Shown here: piece by piece, positions 17,301 to 24,071 of the stretch
How positions within the stretch are numbered: position 1 is the stretch's first letter
Layout: each line of letters begins with the position of its first letter
Assembly: GCF_023023025.1 (NCBI RefSeq)
Contig: NZ_CP095481.1
Span: 6,585,001-6,649,000 of the forward strand
DNA from: Amycolatopsis sp. WQ 127309
GTDB taxonomy: Bacteria; Actinomycetota; Actinomycetes; Mycobacteriales; Pseudonocardiaceae
Reading direction: 5' to 3'
DNA: 64,000 nucleotides
Notes under the pieces: model-generated
What the model saw: the letters and a program-made list of their open reading frames with translations, nothing else
Databases searched by the model: none
What the model was told of the DNA's origin: nothing
Made by a program: the position numbers and the translations under genes

Positions 17301-17530
17301 TCGGTGGACACCACGATCCGGTACGCCGACTGACGCGCGGTGTCCTTCGCGGTCAGCGCCCAGCCGAACCGCGGCCGGGCGACGTCGACCCCGAGCGGGT
17401 CGGTCTGGTGCTCGACCTGCAGGCCACCGGCCTGGACGTCGCCGAGCGCGGGAACCGCCTCGACGGGCGCCACCCCCAGGACCAGGAAGGTCAGCAGGGC
17501 CAACGAAGCCGTCATCAGGCGCGAAGACAT
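14348..17530 (-). CDS. Secreted alpha-L-rhamnosidase, glycoside hydrolase family 78
   Basis: 1060 residues. Signal peptide MSSRLMTASLALLTFLVLG...VEA (cleavage about 26). Then come an N-terminal beta domain (LQVEHQTDPLGVDVARPRFGW), an inserted lectin-like beta region (ASWIWYPEG...FRRAFDLPAGDRIT), the GH78 N domain (AYIAGLGYYKLYLNG...YTTYDVTAAL), the (alpha/alpha)6 barrel from about 660 with DTPMYEKRPYTADAHLS, and a C-terminal beta domain. Most GH78 enzymes read DCPQRDERxGWxGD at the catalytic segment; here the equivalent is YEKRPYTAD, keeping the Glu but with Tyr for Trp. It releases terminal rhamnose from plant glycosides or polysaccharides outside the cell. GAGAGGAA precedes the ATG and a LacI-type site lies 48 nt upstream. 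Confidence 0.93.
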   Translation of the reverse strand: MSSRLMTASLALLTFLVLGVAPVEAVPALGDVQAGGLQVEHQTDPLGVDVARPRFGWALTAKDTARQSAYRIVVSTEPNGPGNVWDSGEVRSSQSFDVTYAGHALKARTRYFWRVQVWDAARHASRWSPSASFETAFLAPGEFQGDWIGAQTTATPPSLTGASWIWYPEGNPADSAPVGTRYFRRAFDLPAGDRITSAQLELTADDSFTVSVNGQQVAASPHVGDSWRTATVVDVSTALRPGRNVIAAEATNAQPGPAGFLGKLRVESSGAPFELVTDASWKSANTAATGWQQPDFDDAAWPQALVAAAYGSGPWGSSVSTPPPPEPLLRNEFTLTKPIRSARAYIAGLGYYKLYLNGAKVGDHELDPGFTVYDKTALYTTYDVTAALRAGGNAVGVSLGRGYYAMTNPDEWVASPWHSEPKLKLELDVTYQDGSTKRVTSDNTWKVADGPTRTESLWFGETYDARLERPGWTTTGFDATGWRPALPVTGPAGTLRAEAFPPIKVTDDLPITAVTAPRDGVHVYDVAGPTAGWARVGLRGPAGAQVTITYGEKLNPDGTVDNVGGFGMQLQSYAFILKGDGLESYQPSYSYAGFRYVQVAAPAGVTVASVDAERVHTAVATTGDFTSSNPLLNRYDDAEANTILNNLHSVPTDTPMYEKRPYTADAHLSADSAIAHFDMQDFYENWMREHRDDQNPDGSIGQTVPATVGGKQVKDPVWSASFVLITWDLYWYYGDTRALAENYDAMKAWLAFYEQDIAKTGNIYTGFSYGDWLAPGAANPPEGTRLSGTAYIDKTATTMAKIARALGHEADAKHFDAFAGTVANALNTTFLDKASGAYYDDRAAGYRQTSNLLPLSLGIVPAPNRPAVVANLVNDVKTRGVHLNTGALGTKIILPALTDAGYGDLAYQVATNPTYPGWGYWFTGLGATTMWEEWQATSRSHDHAFLGTVDDWLYQRVAGIEPAAPGYTAVKIQPHPVGDLTTASAHVESPLGQVSSAWTRDHGRFTLRAGVPVGATAEISVPARDARAVQAPPGARFAGTQNGYVTYRVGSGDYVFRSTV

Positions 17531-17577
17531 CGCGTTCCTCTCTCCGTTGACAGGGCGGCGGTCGATCCCCGACGAAA

Positions 17578-17589
17578 TGAATCGTTTCA
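17578..17589. promoter_or_regulatory. Candidate LacI-family operator before the rhamnosidase gene
   Basis: TGAATCGTTTCA is an 11-of-12 match to the palindrome TGAAACGTTTCA. It lies 48 nt upstream of the rhamnosidase start. The GH3 gene has a related site at 618, so the two glycosidases may answer to one sugar regulator outside this window. Confidence 0.55.
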
Positions 17590-17639
17590 ACCCGCGTGGC
17601 GAGGATGATGGTAGGCAGAACCCCGGCCCGGTGACAAGA

Positions 17640-17672
17640 GGCCGGCGGTCGCCTCGACGGCGACCGCCGGCC
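17640..17672 (-). terminator. Hairpin terminator of the CPBP protease gene
   Basis: A perfect 14-bp stem (GGCCGGCGGTCGCC and complement) with a 5-nt loop begins 13 nt past the stop codon of the CPBP gene. It also separates that transcript from the rhamnosidase promoter. Confidence 0.75.
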
Positions 17673-17685
17673 GGCTCCGGCCGCG

Positions 17686-18498
17686 TCAGGCCCGCGCCGG
17701 GCGGGGACCGCGGCCGAGCAACACGAGCGCGACGACGGCTTGCACCACCAGGACGATCGCCTGCGCCGGTGGCGCGTTGACGGTCAGCAACGCGACGGTC
17801 GTGTTGACACCGAAATGGACCGCGATCGACGCCGGAACACCACCGCGTTCGTAGGCGAAAACGGTCAGCAGCCCCATCGGGACGACACTGAGAATGAACA
17901 GCAGTCCGCTCAAGCTGAACAGGCCGAAAGAGGCCTGGATCGTGCCGGTGATGAAGAACAACGGCAGGTGCCAAACGGCCCAGATGACACCCAGCAGCAA
18001 ACCGGTCTGAAGGCGCGTCATCGACGCGCGCAGGCGCGGATAAGCCGTGCCGCGCCAGCCGGGCTCCTCGGCCAGCGGACCGCCGATCAGCATGCTGATC
18101 ACGAAGGCCACGGGTCCGCCGGCGGTCGTGACCAGGTGCTGTCCCGCCGTCAGGCTCAGCGGGGGACCGCCGAGGACGTCGGCGAGCAGCACGGCGGCCA
18201 CCACGGTCGCGGATGCCAGTACCAGCAAGGGAAGTATCCAGAACCACCGCACGCCCGGCCGGGAGCCGACCGCGTGCGCCGGGGCGGGTTCACCGCGGCG
18301 GGCGCGCCGCACCCGGACGGCGATCGCGCCGAACACCGGGCCGAAGCCGCCGAGCAGGTAGGGCACGACGGTGGGGGAGCTGGTCGGCGGTCCGCCGAGC
18401 AGGATCGCGACGAGCCAGAACGCCCAGCTCGTCGTGAACGTGACGGTCCAGAAAAGGGTCAGCCCGCTTTTCCGTCGAACCGGGGAAATGGTGGTCAC
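17686..18498 (-). CDS. CPBP-family intramembrane metalloprotease (CAAX/Abi type)
   Basis: 270 residues and about seven hydrophobic segments. The diagnostic motifs are present: AEEPGWRG near 148 (EExxxR), WAVWHLPLFF near 178 (His), and AVHFGVN near 232 (HxxxN). These residues bind the metal and the water in this membrane protease family. In bacteria such proteins are linked to peptide processing, bacteriocin self-immunity or membrane signalling; nothing here tells which. The start is GTG at 18498. The divergently transcribed side holds the next minus-strand gene after about 60 nt, so it could be cotranscribed with the upstream hydrolase. Confidence 0.85.
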   Translation of the reverse strand: MTTISPVRRKSGLTLFWTVTFTTSWAFWLVAILLGGPPTSSPTVVPYLLGGFGPVFGAIAVRVRRARRGEPAPAHAVGSRPGVRWFWILPLLVLASATVVAAVLLADVLGGPPLSLTAGQHLVTTAGGPVAFVISMLIGGPLAEEPGWRGTAYPRLRASMTRLQTGLLLGVIWAVWHLPLFFITGTIQASFGLFSLSGLLFILSVVPMGLLTVFAYERGGVPASIAVHFGVNTTVALLTVNAPPAQAIVLVVQAVVALVLLGRGPRPARA

Positions 18499-18558
18499 GC
18501 TTGTGCCTTTCGTTCGAAAATGGACAGCATCGAGCCCGGGAACAATTCGTTTTCAGAG

Positions 18559-19446
18559 TTACTCGAGTCGGTTTGCGAGCCAGCCGGACACCTGGGCGAG
18601 CAGGTCGGCGTCGACGGGACGGCGCAGCTGCCGGCGATAGGACCGCACCGACGCGCGGCCGGCGTCGCGGCGCAACAGGTGGGTGAGGTCGGGGATCCGG
18701 TGGACCTCGGCCTCGCCGGGCACCAGCCGGCGGATCTCGGCCAGGTCCGCGGCGTCGACCTGGACGTCCTTCCCGCCGGTGATCGCCAGGACGGGCACCC
18801 GGATGTCCGCGAGGTCCGGGCGCGGGTCGTGGGCGAGCAGTTCGCGCATCCACCGGGCGTTGACCGGGAACCCGGCGACCCGGGTGGCGTCCGTGGTCTT
18901 GATCCGGGTCAGCTGTCGCCGGGCGAAGGCCCGCAGCGCCGGTCGCACGAACGCGGGGAGGTCGCGGACGATCATCCCGGCCTGCCACCGCAGGGCGTCC
19001 TCGCCGAGACGGGCGAACCCGGCCAGCAGCACCACCGCGGCGACGTCGGCGTGCGCGCCGAGGGCCATGGCGTGGAGGGCGCCTTCGCTGTGCCCGACCA
19101 CGCCGACGGCGTCGGCCCGGACGTCCGGCCGGGCGGCCAGGGCGCGCACGGCGGCGGCCGCGTCGCGCCGGTTGTCGGCGAACCCGGTCGCGAGCCAGTC
19201 GCCGGGGGTGGCGCCGACGCCGCGCCGGTCGTAACGCAGCGAGGCGATCCCTTGGCGCGCAAGGGCTTCGGCCAGCGCGGGCCCGGCCCCCGTGCGGAGC
19301 CGGCGGGTGCCGGCGTCCCGGTCCAGCCGTCCGGATCCGTGCAGCAGCAGGACGGCCGGGTGCGGGCCGGCGCCCGCGGGCAGCGTCAGGGTGCCGGCCA
19401 GCGGCAGTCCGTCGTCCGCGGTGACCGTCGTGTCGACGTCCCGCAT
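18559..19446 (-). CDS. Alpha/beta hydrolase, dienelactone hydrolase/acyl-peptidase-like
   Basis: 295 residues. Key elements: oxyanion loop LLLHGSGRLDRD near 35, LRYDRRGVGATPG near 70, nucleophile elbow GHSEGA with Ser near 120, an Asp in ITGGKDVQVD near 235, and His in PDLTHLLRR near 262. This layout is the serine-hydrolase class that cleaves esters or small amides; the family usually has broad substrates. No signal peptide. It is divergent from a wHTH regulator with TGTTCTC/GAGAACA sites between the starts, so it is the likely regulated target. Confidence 0.82.
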   Translation of the reverse strand: MRDVDTTVTADDGLPLAGTLTLPAGAGPHPAVLLLHGSGRLDRDAGTRRLRTGAGPALAEALARQGIASLRYDRRGVGATPGDWLATGFADNRRDAAAAVRALAARPDVRADAVGVVGHSEGALHAMALGAHADVAAVVLLAGFARLGEDALRWQAGMIVRDLPAFVRPALRAFARRQLTRIKTTDATRVAGFPVNARWMRELLAHDPRPDLADIRVPVLAITGGKDVQVDAADLAEIRRLVPGEAEVHRIPDLTHLLRRDAGRASVRSYRRQLRRPVDADLLAQVSGWLANRLE

Positions 19447-19478
19447 GAGTCGTCCCCCATCATTCTCGATCGTGCAAA

Positions 19479-19516
19479 TGTTCTCGACTGTGAGAACAGT
19501 ATCGCATGTGAGAACA
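19479..19516. promoter_or_regulatory. Three operator half-sites between hydrolase and wHTH genes
   Basis: TGTTCTC at 19479 and GAGAACA at 19492 form an inverted repeat with a 6-nt spacer; a third GAGAACA at 19510 is a direct repeat 18 nt further on. The set fills the short divergent promoter region and ends 7 nt before the regulator ATG, consistent with autorepression and repression of the hydrolase gene. Confidence 0.6.
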
Positions 19517-19523
19517 TTGGTCC

Positions 19524-20063
19524 ATGGCGACCGCCGATCTCCTCCTGCACCCCGTCCGGATGCGCATCCTGCAAGCGCTGTTCGACGCCGATCCGCTGAC
19601 CACCGCGCAGCTGCGCGAGCGCATCCCCGACGTGGCGCCGGCCACGATGTACCGGCAGATCGCGGTGCTGGCCGAGGCCGGGGTGCTGGAGGTGGCCCAG
19701 GAGCGGCGGGTGCGCGGCACGATCGAGCGCAGCTACCGGGTGCGCAAGGAGGAGGCGGTGGTCGACCCCGAGGCGCGCGCGGCGATGTCGAAGGAGGACC
19801 ACCTGCGGTCGTACACGACGTTCGCGGCATCGCTGCTGGGGGACTTCGACCGCTACCTGGCCCACCCGGACGCCGACCCGCACGCGGACGGCGTCGTCTA
19901 CCGGCAGGCGGCGGTGTGGCTGACGGAAGAAGAGTTCGCCGTCATGGTCGAGGAGATCGAGAAGGCGGTCGTCTCGCGGTTCGAGAACGTCCGCGAGGGC
20001 CGCGTCCGGCGCGTCGTCAGCCTGGTCGTGGTCCCGGACGAACCCCGGGCGAGCGCCGGGTAG
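19524..20063 (+). CDS. ArsR-type winged-helix regulator with C-terminal effector region
   Basis: 179 residues. The N-terminal half is a wHTH: LLLHPVRMRILQALF, TAQLRERIPDVAPATMYRQIAVLAEAGVLEV, then a wing with ERRVRGTIERSYRV. This is the layout of ArsR/PadR-like actinobacterial regulators of the helix-turn-helix-12 kind. The C-terminal part (about 85-179) is helical and probably forms the dimer and ligand site. No metal-binding Cys pair is present, so metal sensing is unlikely. It faces the serine hydrolase across shared half-sites. Only 7 nt separate the last half-site from the ATG, leaving no ribosome site; translation may start on a nearly leaderless mRNA. Confidence 0.82.
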   Translation: MATADLLLHPVRMRILQALFDADPLTTAQLRERIPDVAPATMYRQIAVLAEAGVLEVAQERRVRGTIERSYRVRKEEAVVDPEARAAMSKEDHLRSYTTFAASLLGDFDRYLAHPDADPHADGVVYRQAAVWLTEEEFAVMVEEIEKAVVSRFENVREGRVRRVVSLVVVPDEPRASAG

Positions 20064-20113
20064 GACCGGCCGCGCACCTCGCCAAGGCCGACGTGAGAGC
20101 GCCCGGAATTTAC

Positions 20114-20139
20114 TAAGGTAGGTTGATAAGGTAGCCTTA
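20114..20139. promoter_or_regulatory. MarR-type operator immediately before the MarR start codon
   Basis: TAAGG-TAG-CCTTA is a perfect 5-3-5 palindrome at 20127-20139, preceded by another TAAGGTA at 20114. It ends 4 nt from the ATG, so bound protein would cover the promoter and block its own transcription. Confidence 0.65.
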
Positions 20140-20143
20140 GTAC

Positions 20144-20584
20144 ATGACCGTTGATCCGGATCCCGGCGAGGTTGCCGCCGTCCTGCTGGCGAGTGTCAGC
20201 GTGCTGGTGCGACGGGTGCGGCAGGTGCCCGCCGAGGGCGGCCTCACGATGCCCGAGCGCTCCGCGCTGGCGCTTCTGGACCGCTCGGGTCCCACGACTT
20301 CCTCGGCGCTCGCCCGGGAAGCGCAGATCACCGCGCAGGCGATGGGGGCGACGCTCGGCGCGTTGCGGGAGCGCGGTCTCGTCGAACGCCGGCCGGACCC
20401 GGACGACGGCCGGCGCGTGGTGCTGCTGGTCACCGACGCGGGGCGGCAGGCCTTGCGGGACAAGCGGAACGCGCGCGCCGAGCTCATCGCGCGGGCCCTG
20501 ACCGGTGGCGAGTTCACGCCGGCGGAGCTGGCGCGGCTCGCGGCGACCGCGCCATTGCTGGACCGGCTGGCCCAGCACCTCTGA
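20144..20584 (+). CDS. MarR-family transcriptional regulator
   Basis: 146 residues. The winged-helix is complete: LTMPERSALALLDRSGPTTSSALAREAQITAQAMGATLGALRERGLVERRPDPDDGRRVVLLVTDAG (positions about 37-103) including the DxDRR-type wing. N- and C-terminal helices form the dimer. A TAAGG/CCTTA palindrome abuts the start, indicating autoregulation. The following MFS-hydrolase fusion starts 28 nt downstream and is the obvious target, as in many MarR-pump pairs that respond to phenolic compounds. There is no Shine-Dalgarno sequence before the ATG, hence probable leaderless translation. Confidence 0.92.
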   Translation: MTVDPDPGEVAAVLLASVSVLVRRVRQVPAEGGLTMPERSALALLDRSGPTTSSALAREAQITAQAMGATLGALRERGLVERRPDPDDGRRVVLLVTDAGRQALRDKRNARAELIARALTGGEFTPAELARLAATAPLLDRLAQHL

Positions 20585-20612
20585 CACCGCGAAACCACGA
20601 GGGAGCACGCCG

Positions 20613-22865
20613 ATGACCGAGACGCGCGCGGCCGGCGACCGGTACAAGTGGACGGCGCTGACCAACACGACCGCCGCCGTCTTCATGTCCGCGTTGGACA
20701 GTTCCATCGTGCTGATCGCCCTGCCCTCGATCTTCACGGGCGTGCACCTGGATCCGCTGGCCCCGGGCAACATCGCCTACCTGCTGTGGATGATCATGGG
20801 CTACCGGCTGGTCCAGGCCGTCCTCGTGGTCACCGTCGGCCGCCTGGGCGACATGTACGGCCGGGTCCGGATCTACAACGCCGGCTTCGCGGTCTTCACC
20901 TTCGCCTCGATCCTGTTGTCCTTCGACCCTTTCGACGGCGGCGGCGGTGCCACGTGGCTGATCGCCTGGCGGGTGTTGCAGGCCGTCGGCGGGTCGATGC
21001 TGACCGCGAACTCGGCCGCGATCCTGACCGACGCCTTCCCGGAGGAGCAGCGCGGGTTCGCCCTCGGCATCAACCAGGTGGCCGGCCTGGGCGGGATGTT
21101 CCTCGGCCTGGTTGCCGGCGGCCTGCTCGCGGCGTGGGACTGGCGCGCGGTGTTCTGGGTGAACGTGCCCATCGGCGTGTTCTTCACGGTGTGGGCCTAC
21201 CGCACCCTGCGCGAGACCGGGAAGCGCGGCGGCGGCCGGATCGACTGGTGGGGCAACGTCACCTTCGCGGTCGGCCTGAGCGCGGTCCTGATCGCGATCA
21301 CCCTCGGGCTGCAGCCCCACGGCGGCCACACCATGGGCTGGAGCAACCCGCTCGTCCAGGTCCTGATCGCCGGGGGACTGGTGCTGCTGGCCGCCTTCGT
21401 CGTCATCGAGAACCGCGTCAAGGCCCCGATGATCCAGCTGAGCCTCTTCCGCTTGCGCGCCTTCACCTTCGGCAACCTGGCGGGCCTGGCCATCTCGATC
21501 TGCCGCGGCGGCATGCAGTTCGTGCTGATCATCTGGCTGCAGGGGATCTGGCTGCCCCGGCACGGTTACGACTACGAGAGCACCCCGTTGTGGGCCGGCA
21601 TCTTCATGCTGCCGCTGACGGCCGGGTTCCTCGCGGCCGGACCGGTCTCCGGTTACCTGTCCGACCGGCTCGGCTCGCGGGGCCTGGCCACCGGCGGCGC
21701 GGCGCTGTTCGGGGCCAGCTTCCTGGGCCTGATGCTCCTGCCGATCGACTTCGGCTACGGGGTGTTCGCACTGCTGATCGCGGTCAACGGGATCGCCAGC
21801 GGCATGTTCGCCTCGCCCAACTCGTCGTCGATCATGGGCAGCGTGCCCGCGGACCTGCGCGGCGTGGCCTCGGGCATGCGCGCCACCTTCCAGAACTCCG
21901 GCACCGCCGTCTCCATCGGCGTGTTCTTCTCGCTGATGATCGCCGGACTGGCGAGCGACCTCCCGCACACGCTCACCGCCGGCCTGCAGCAGCAGGGCGT
22001 CCCGGCCGGTGTCGCGGGCCAGATCGGCGCCTTGCCGCCGGTGTCGTCGCTGTTCGCCGCCCAGCTGGGCGTCAACCCGATCCAGCACCTGCTCGAACCC
22101 AGCGGCACCCTGGCCGGCCTGACCGCTGACCAGCGAGAAACCCTGACCGGACGCGAGTTCTTCCCGGACCTGATCTCCGGGCCCTTCCACTCGGGGCTGG
22201 TCATCGTGTTCGCCTTCGGTGCCGCCCTCGCCTTCCTCGCCGCGATCGCGTCCCTGCTGCGCGGCGCCACCAGCCGACCCTCACAGGAGAAAACCACCGT
22301 GCCACTGACCACCATCGACTCGCGGTCCGCGCTGGTCGTGATCGACCTGCAACAGGGGATCGTCGACGCCCACCGCGACCCCGCCGTCACCGCGGCCGTC
22401 AAGCAGGCGGCCTACCTGGCCGCCGAGTTCCGGCGGCACGAGCTGCCCGTGGTCCTGGTCAACGTCACCGGCCGCGCGCCGGGACGCACCGACGCCGGCC
22501 GGGCCGCGAGCACCGCCCCGCCGCCGGCCGGCTGGGCCGACCTCGTCGACGACCTCGACGTCCGGCCGACCGACCACCTGATCACCAAACGGCGGCGCAG
22601 CGCGTTCCACGACACCGGGCTCGACACGCTCCTGCGGGACCTGGGCGTCACCCAGATCGTCCTCGCCGGCATCTCGACCAGCTCCGGCGTCGAGTCGACC
22701 GCGCGCTCGGGCGCCGACCACGGCTACCACGTCGTCCTGGCCACCGACGCGATGACCGACCCCGACGCCGTCGCCCACCGGCACAGCGTCGACCGCGTCT
22801 TCCCCAAGCTCGGCGAAACCGCCACCACCGCCGAGGTCATCGGCATGGTCGAGGCGACCCGATGA
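20613..22865 (+). CDS. MFS efflux transporter fused in frame to an isochorismatase-like hydrolase
   Basis: 750 residues in one open frame. Residues 1 to about 550 are a 14-helix DHA2-type MFS pump, with ALDSSIVLIALPSIF in helix 1, GRLGDMYGRVR (motif A) near 78, and GGMFLGLVAGG near 170. From residue 563 (VPLTTIDSRSALVVIDLQQGIVD) the chain becomes an isochorismatase-superfamily hydrolase, with Asp in VIDLQQG and Lys in ITKRRRSAF. The usual Cys nucleophile is absent: the segment reads AGISTSSGVESTAR. An AGGAGA site and in-frame GTG at the junction could also make the hydrolase alone. The PEBP gene overlaps the stop by 4 nt. Likely role: export and hydrolysis of an aromatic or amide compound under the MarR regulator. 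Confidence 0.85.
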   Translation: MTETRAAGDRYKWTALTNTTAAVFMSALDSSIVLIALPSIFTGVHLDPLAPGNIAYLLWMIMGYRLVQAVLVVTVGRLGDMYGRVRIYNAGFAVFTFASILLSFDPFDGGGGATWLIAWRVLQAVGGSMLTANSAAILTDAFPEEQRGFALGINQVAGLGGMFLGLVAGGLLAAWDWRAVFWVNVPIGVFFTVWAYRTLRETGKRGGGRIDWWGNVTFAVGLSAVLIAITLGLQPHGGHTMGWSNPLVQVLIAGGLVLLAAFVVIENRVKAPMIQLSLFRLRAFTFGNLAGLAISICRGGMQFVLIIWLQGIWLPRHGYDYESTPLWAGIFMLPLTAGFLAAGPVSGYLSDRLGSRGLATGGAALFGASFLGLMLLPIDFGYGVFALLIAVNGIASGMFASPNSSSIMGSVPADLRGVASGMRATFQNSGTAVSIGVFFSLMIAGLASDLPHTLTAGLQQQGVPAGVAGQIGALPPVSSLFAAQLGVNPIQHLLEPSGTLAGLTADQRETLTGREFFPDLISGPFHSGLVIVFAFGAALAFLAAIASLLRGATSRPSQEKTTVPLTTIDSRSALVVIDLQQGIVDAHRDPAVTAAVKQAAYLAAEFRRHELPVVLVNVTGRAPGRTDAGRAASTAPPPAGWADLVDDLDVRPTDHLITKRRRSAFHDTGLDTLLRDLGVTQIVLAGISTSSGVESTARSGADHGYHVVLATDAMTDPDAVAHRHSVDRVFPKLGETATTAEVIGMVEATR
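22285..22301 (+). promoter_or_regulatory. Internal ribosome-binding site and GTG start at the MFS/hydrolase junction
   Basis: AGGAGA is followed after 8 nt by an in-frame GTG, exactly where the isochorismatase-like domain begins. This would give a free 188-residue hydrolase. It looks like the start of a formerly separate gene whose upstream partner has lost its stop codon. Confidence 0.6.
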
Positions 22866-23425
22866 CGCTGCTCGGCCGGCTCCTGCGCGACCGCCGGGCC
22901 GGAGACGCCCACCTGGCCTGGAACCTGCCCAACCTCCAGGGGCCCGACCAGTTGACACTCACCAGCCGGGACTTCGACGACGGCGGCCCGCTGCCGCTGG
23001 AGCAGTGCGCCAAGCACGTCGGCGGCGCGGACCGCTCTCCCCAGCTGGCCTGGACGACGCTTCCGCCCGGCACCGCCCAGCTCCTCGTGGTCGTCGAAGA
23101 CGTCGACGTCCCGCTGGGCAAGCCCGCCGTGCACTGCGTCGCGCTGGCCGATCCGTCGGCCGGACCGCTGGAAACCGGTGCCCTGGCGGCGAAAGAGCCT
23201 GGTCCCGGGGTTCGGGTGCTGCGATCCACCATCGGCCGGGGCTACCACGGTCCCGCGCCGGTCAAGGGGCACGGGCCGCACCACTACGTCTTCCAGCTCT
23301 TCGCGTTGTCCGCGCCGGTTCCCGACTCACCGTCACCGGAGCGGGCGCGGCCCCGCACGTTGCTGCCCGTGATCACCGGCCCCGTTCTCGCCCGCGGCCG
23401 GCTGACCGGCGTTTTCGAACGCTGA
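22862..23425 (+). CDS. YbhB/YbcL-family PEBP (Raf kinase inhibitor-like) protein
   Basis: 187 residues. The PEBP signature is visible: VVVEDVDVPLGKPAVHCVAL near 80-100 (DxDxP...HCV) and GRGYHGPAPVKGHGPHHYVFQLFAL near 130-150. The fold forms a small anion-binding pocket; the bacterial function is not settled. Its ATG overlaps the stop of the MFS-hydrolase gene (ATGA), so it is translationally coupled and probably part of the same MarR-controlled response. No signal peptide. A strong hairpin terminator follows about 110 nt downstream. Confidence 0.85.
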   Translation: MTLLGRLLRDRRAGDAHLAWNLPNLQGPDQLTLTSRDFDDGGPLPLEQCAKHVGGADRSPQLAWTTLPPGTAQLLVVVEDVDVPLGKPAVHCVALADPSAGPLETGALAAKEPGPGVRVLRSTIGRGYHGPAPVKGHGPHHYVFQLFALSAPVPDSPSPERARPRTLLPVITGPVLARGRLTGVFER

Positions 23426-23535
23426 CCCGGTTGCCCGCGGATTAATCGGCAACCCGGCGCGGACGCGGCAAACGATACGGGAAGTCCGGGGCGATTCATC
23501 GAAATCATCGAACGGGCCGCTCCGCAGACACGGAA

Positions 23536-23569
23536 CGGCCGCAGCCGGGAATTGATCCGGCTGCGGCCG
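23536..23569. terminator. Bidirectional hairpin terminator
   Basis: A perfect 13-bp stem (CGGCCGCAGCCGG and complement) with an 8-nt AT-rich loop sits between the PEBP gene and the convergent small peptide gene. Confidence 0.75.
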
Positions 23570-23625
23570 TCGGGTCGGAGAGACCGAGTTGTAACCCATT
23601 CTGTGGCCGGGGAGGCCGGGGAGAC

Positions 23626-23814
23626 CTAGTTGTAACCCATTTCGTCGGTCGAAACGCGGTTGTACCCCATTTCGTCCGGAACGGCCGTGATCACGAGGGC
23701 CGATGTCACGTTCTCGTCACGGGCAGCAGCCGTGGGGGAAGTACCCAGGACGGCCAGGGCTAAAACGTTCAGGGCAACTGCGGCGCCGACGGCGACCGCT
23801 CGGTGAACCCGCAT
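23626..23814 (-). CDS. Small exported peptide precursor with repeated C-terminal DEMGYN
   Basis: 62 residues with an excellent GGAGGAA site 4 nt before the ATG. The N-terminus is a short signal peptide (MRVHR, hydrophobic AVAVGAAVALNVLALAVLG, then TSPTAAA near 31), leaving a mature part of about 30 residues: RDENVTSALVITAVP, then DEMGYN, RVST, DEMGYN and stop. The two repeats are 30 nt apart in DNA. A third copy of the 12-nt MGYN-coding segment lies beyond the stop at 23588-23599 in another frame. I do not recognise the family. The gene is divergent from a large LAL regulator. It could be a secreted signal peptide, a RiPP-type precursor or a small surface peptide; no modifying enzyme is adjacent. 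Confidence 0.6.
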   Translation of the reverse strand: MRVHRAVAVGAAVALNVLALAVLGTSPTAAARDENVTSALVITAVPDEMGYNRVSTDEMGYN

Positions 23815-24071
23815 CGATTCCTCCGGTGGTCAATTGTACGTGACTGATCTGTTCGGGCCTCGATGGACCATCGCAGAGCCGGGGCAACCGGTGGTCAACG
23901 GGCGGTTAATGACCCCCCAACGACAAGTGGCGGAGTGGAGCTCAACCGGAAAGCCGATCAATTGCCGAATTGTTATTATCCCGTGAGGAGGGTTCGGCAA
24001 CCCCGGCCGACGTTCCGGCAACCACAGTGTACATCTTGTTGGGTAACAGTTTCCCTCCTATTATCTCCCCT

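Noticed and set aside
14525..17608. 1027-codon open frame on the plus strand, opposite the rhamnosidase gene
   Set aside because: It is the antisense shadow of the GH78 gene: high-GC codons leave the opposite frame open, and the translation is Arg/Gly/Val-rich with no recognisable domain.
23333..23599. Minus-strand frame beginning MGYN downstream of the peptide gene
   Set aside because: It has no ribosome site, reads through the hairpin terminator and has no signal peptide; the MGYN is the decayed third DNA repeat.
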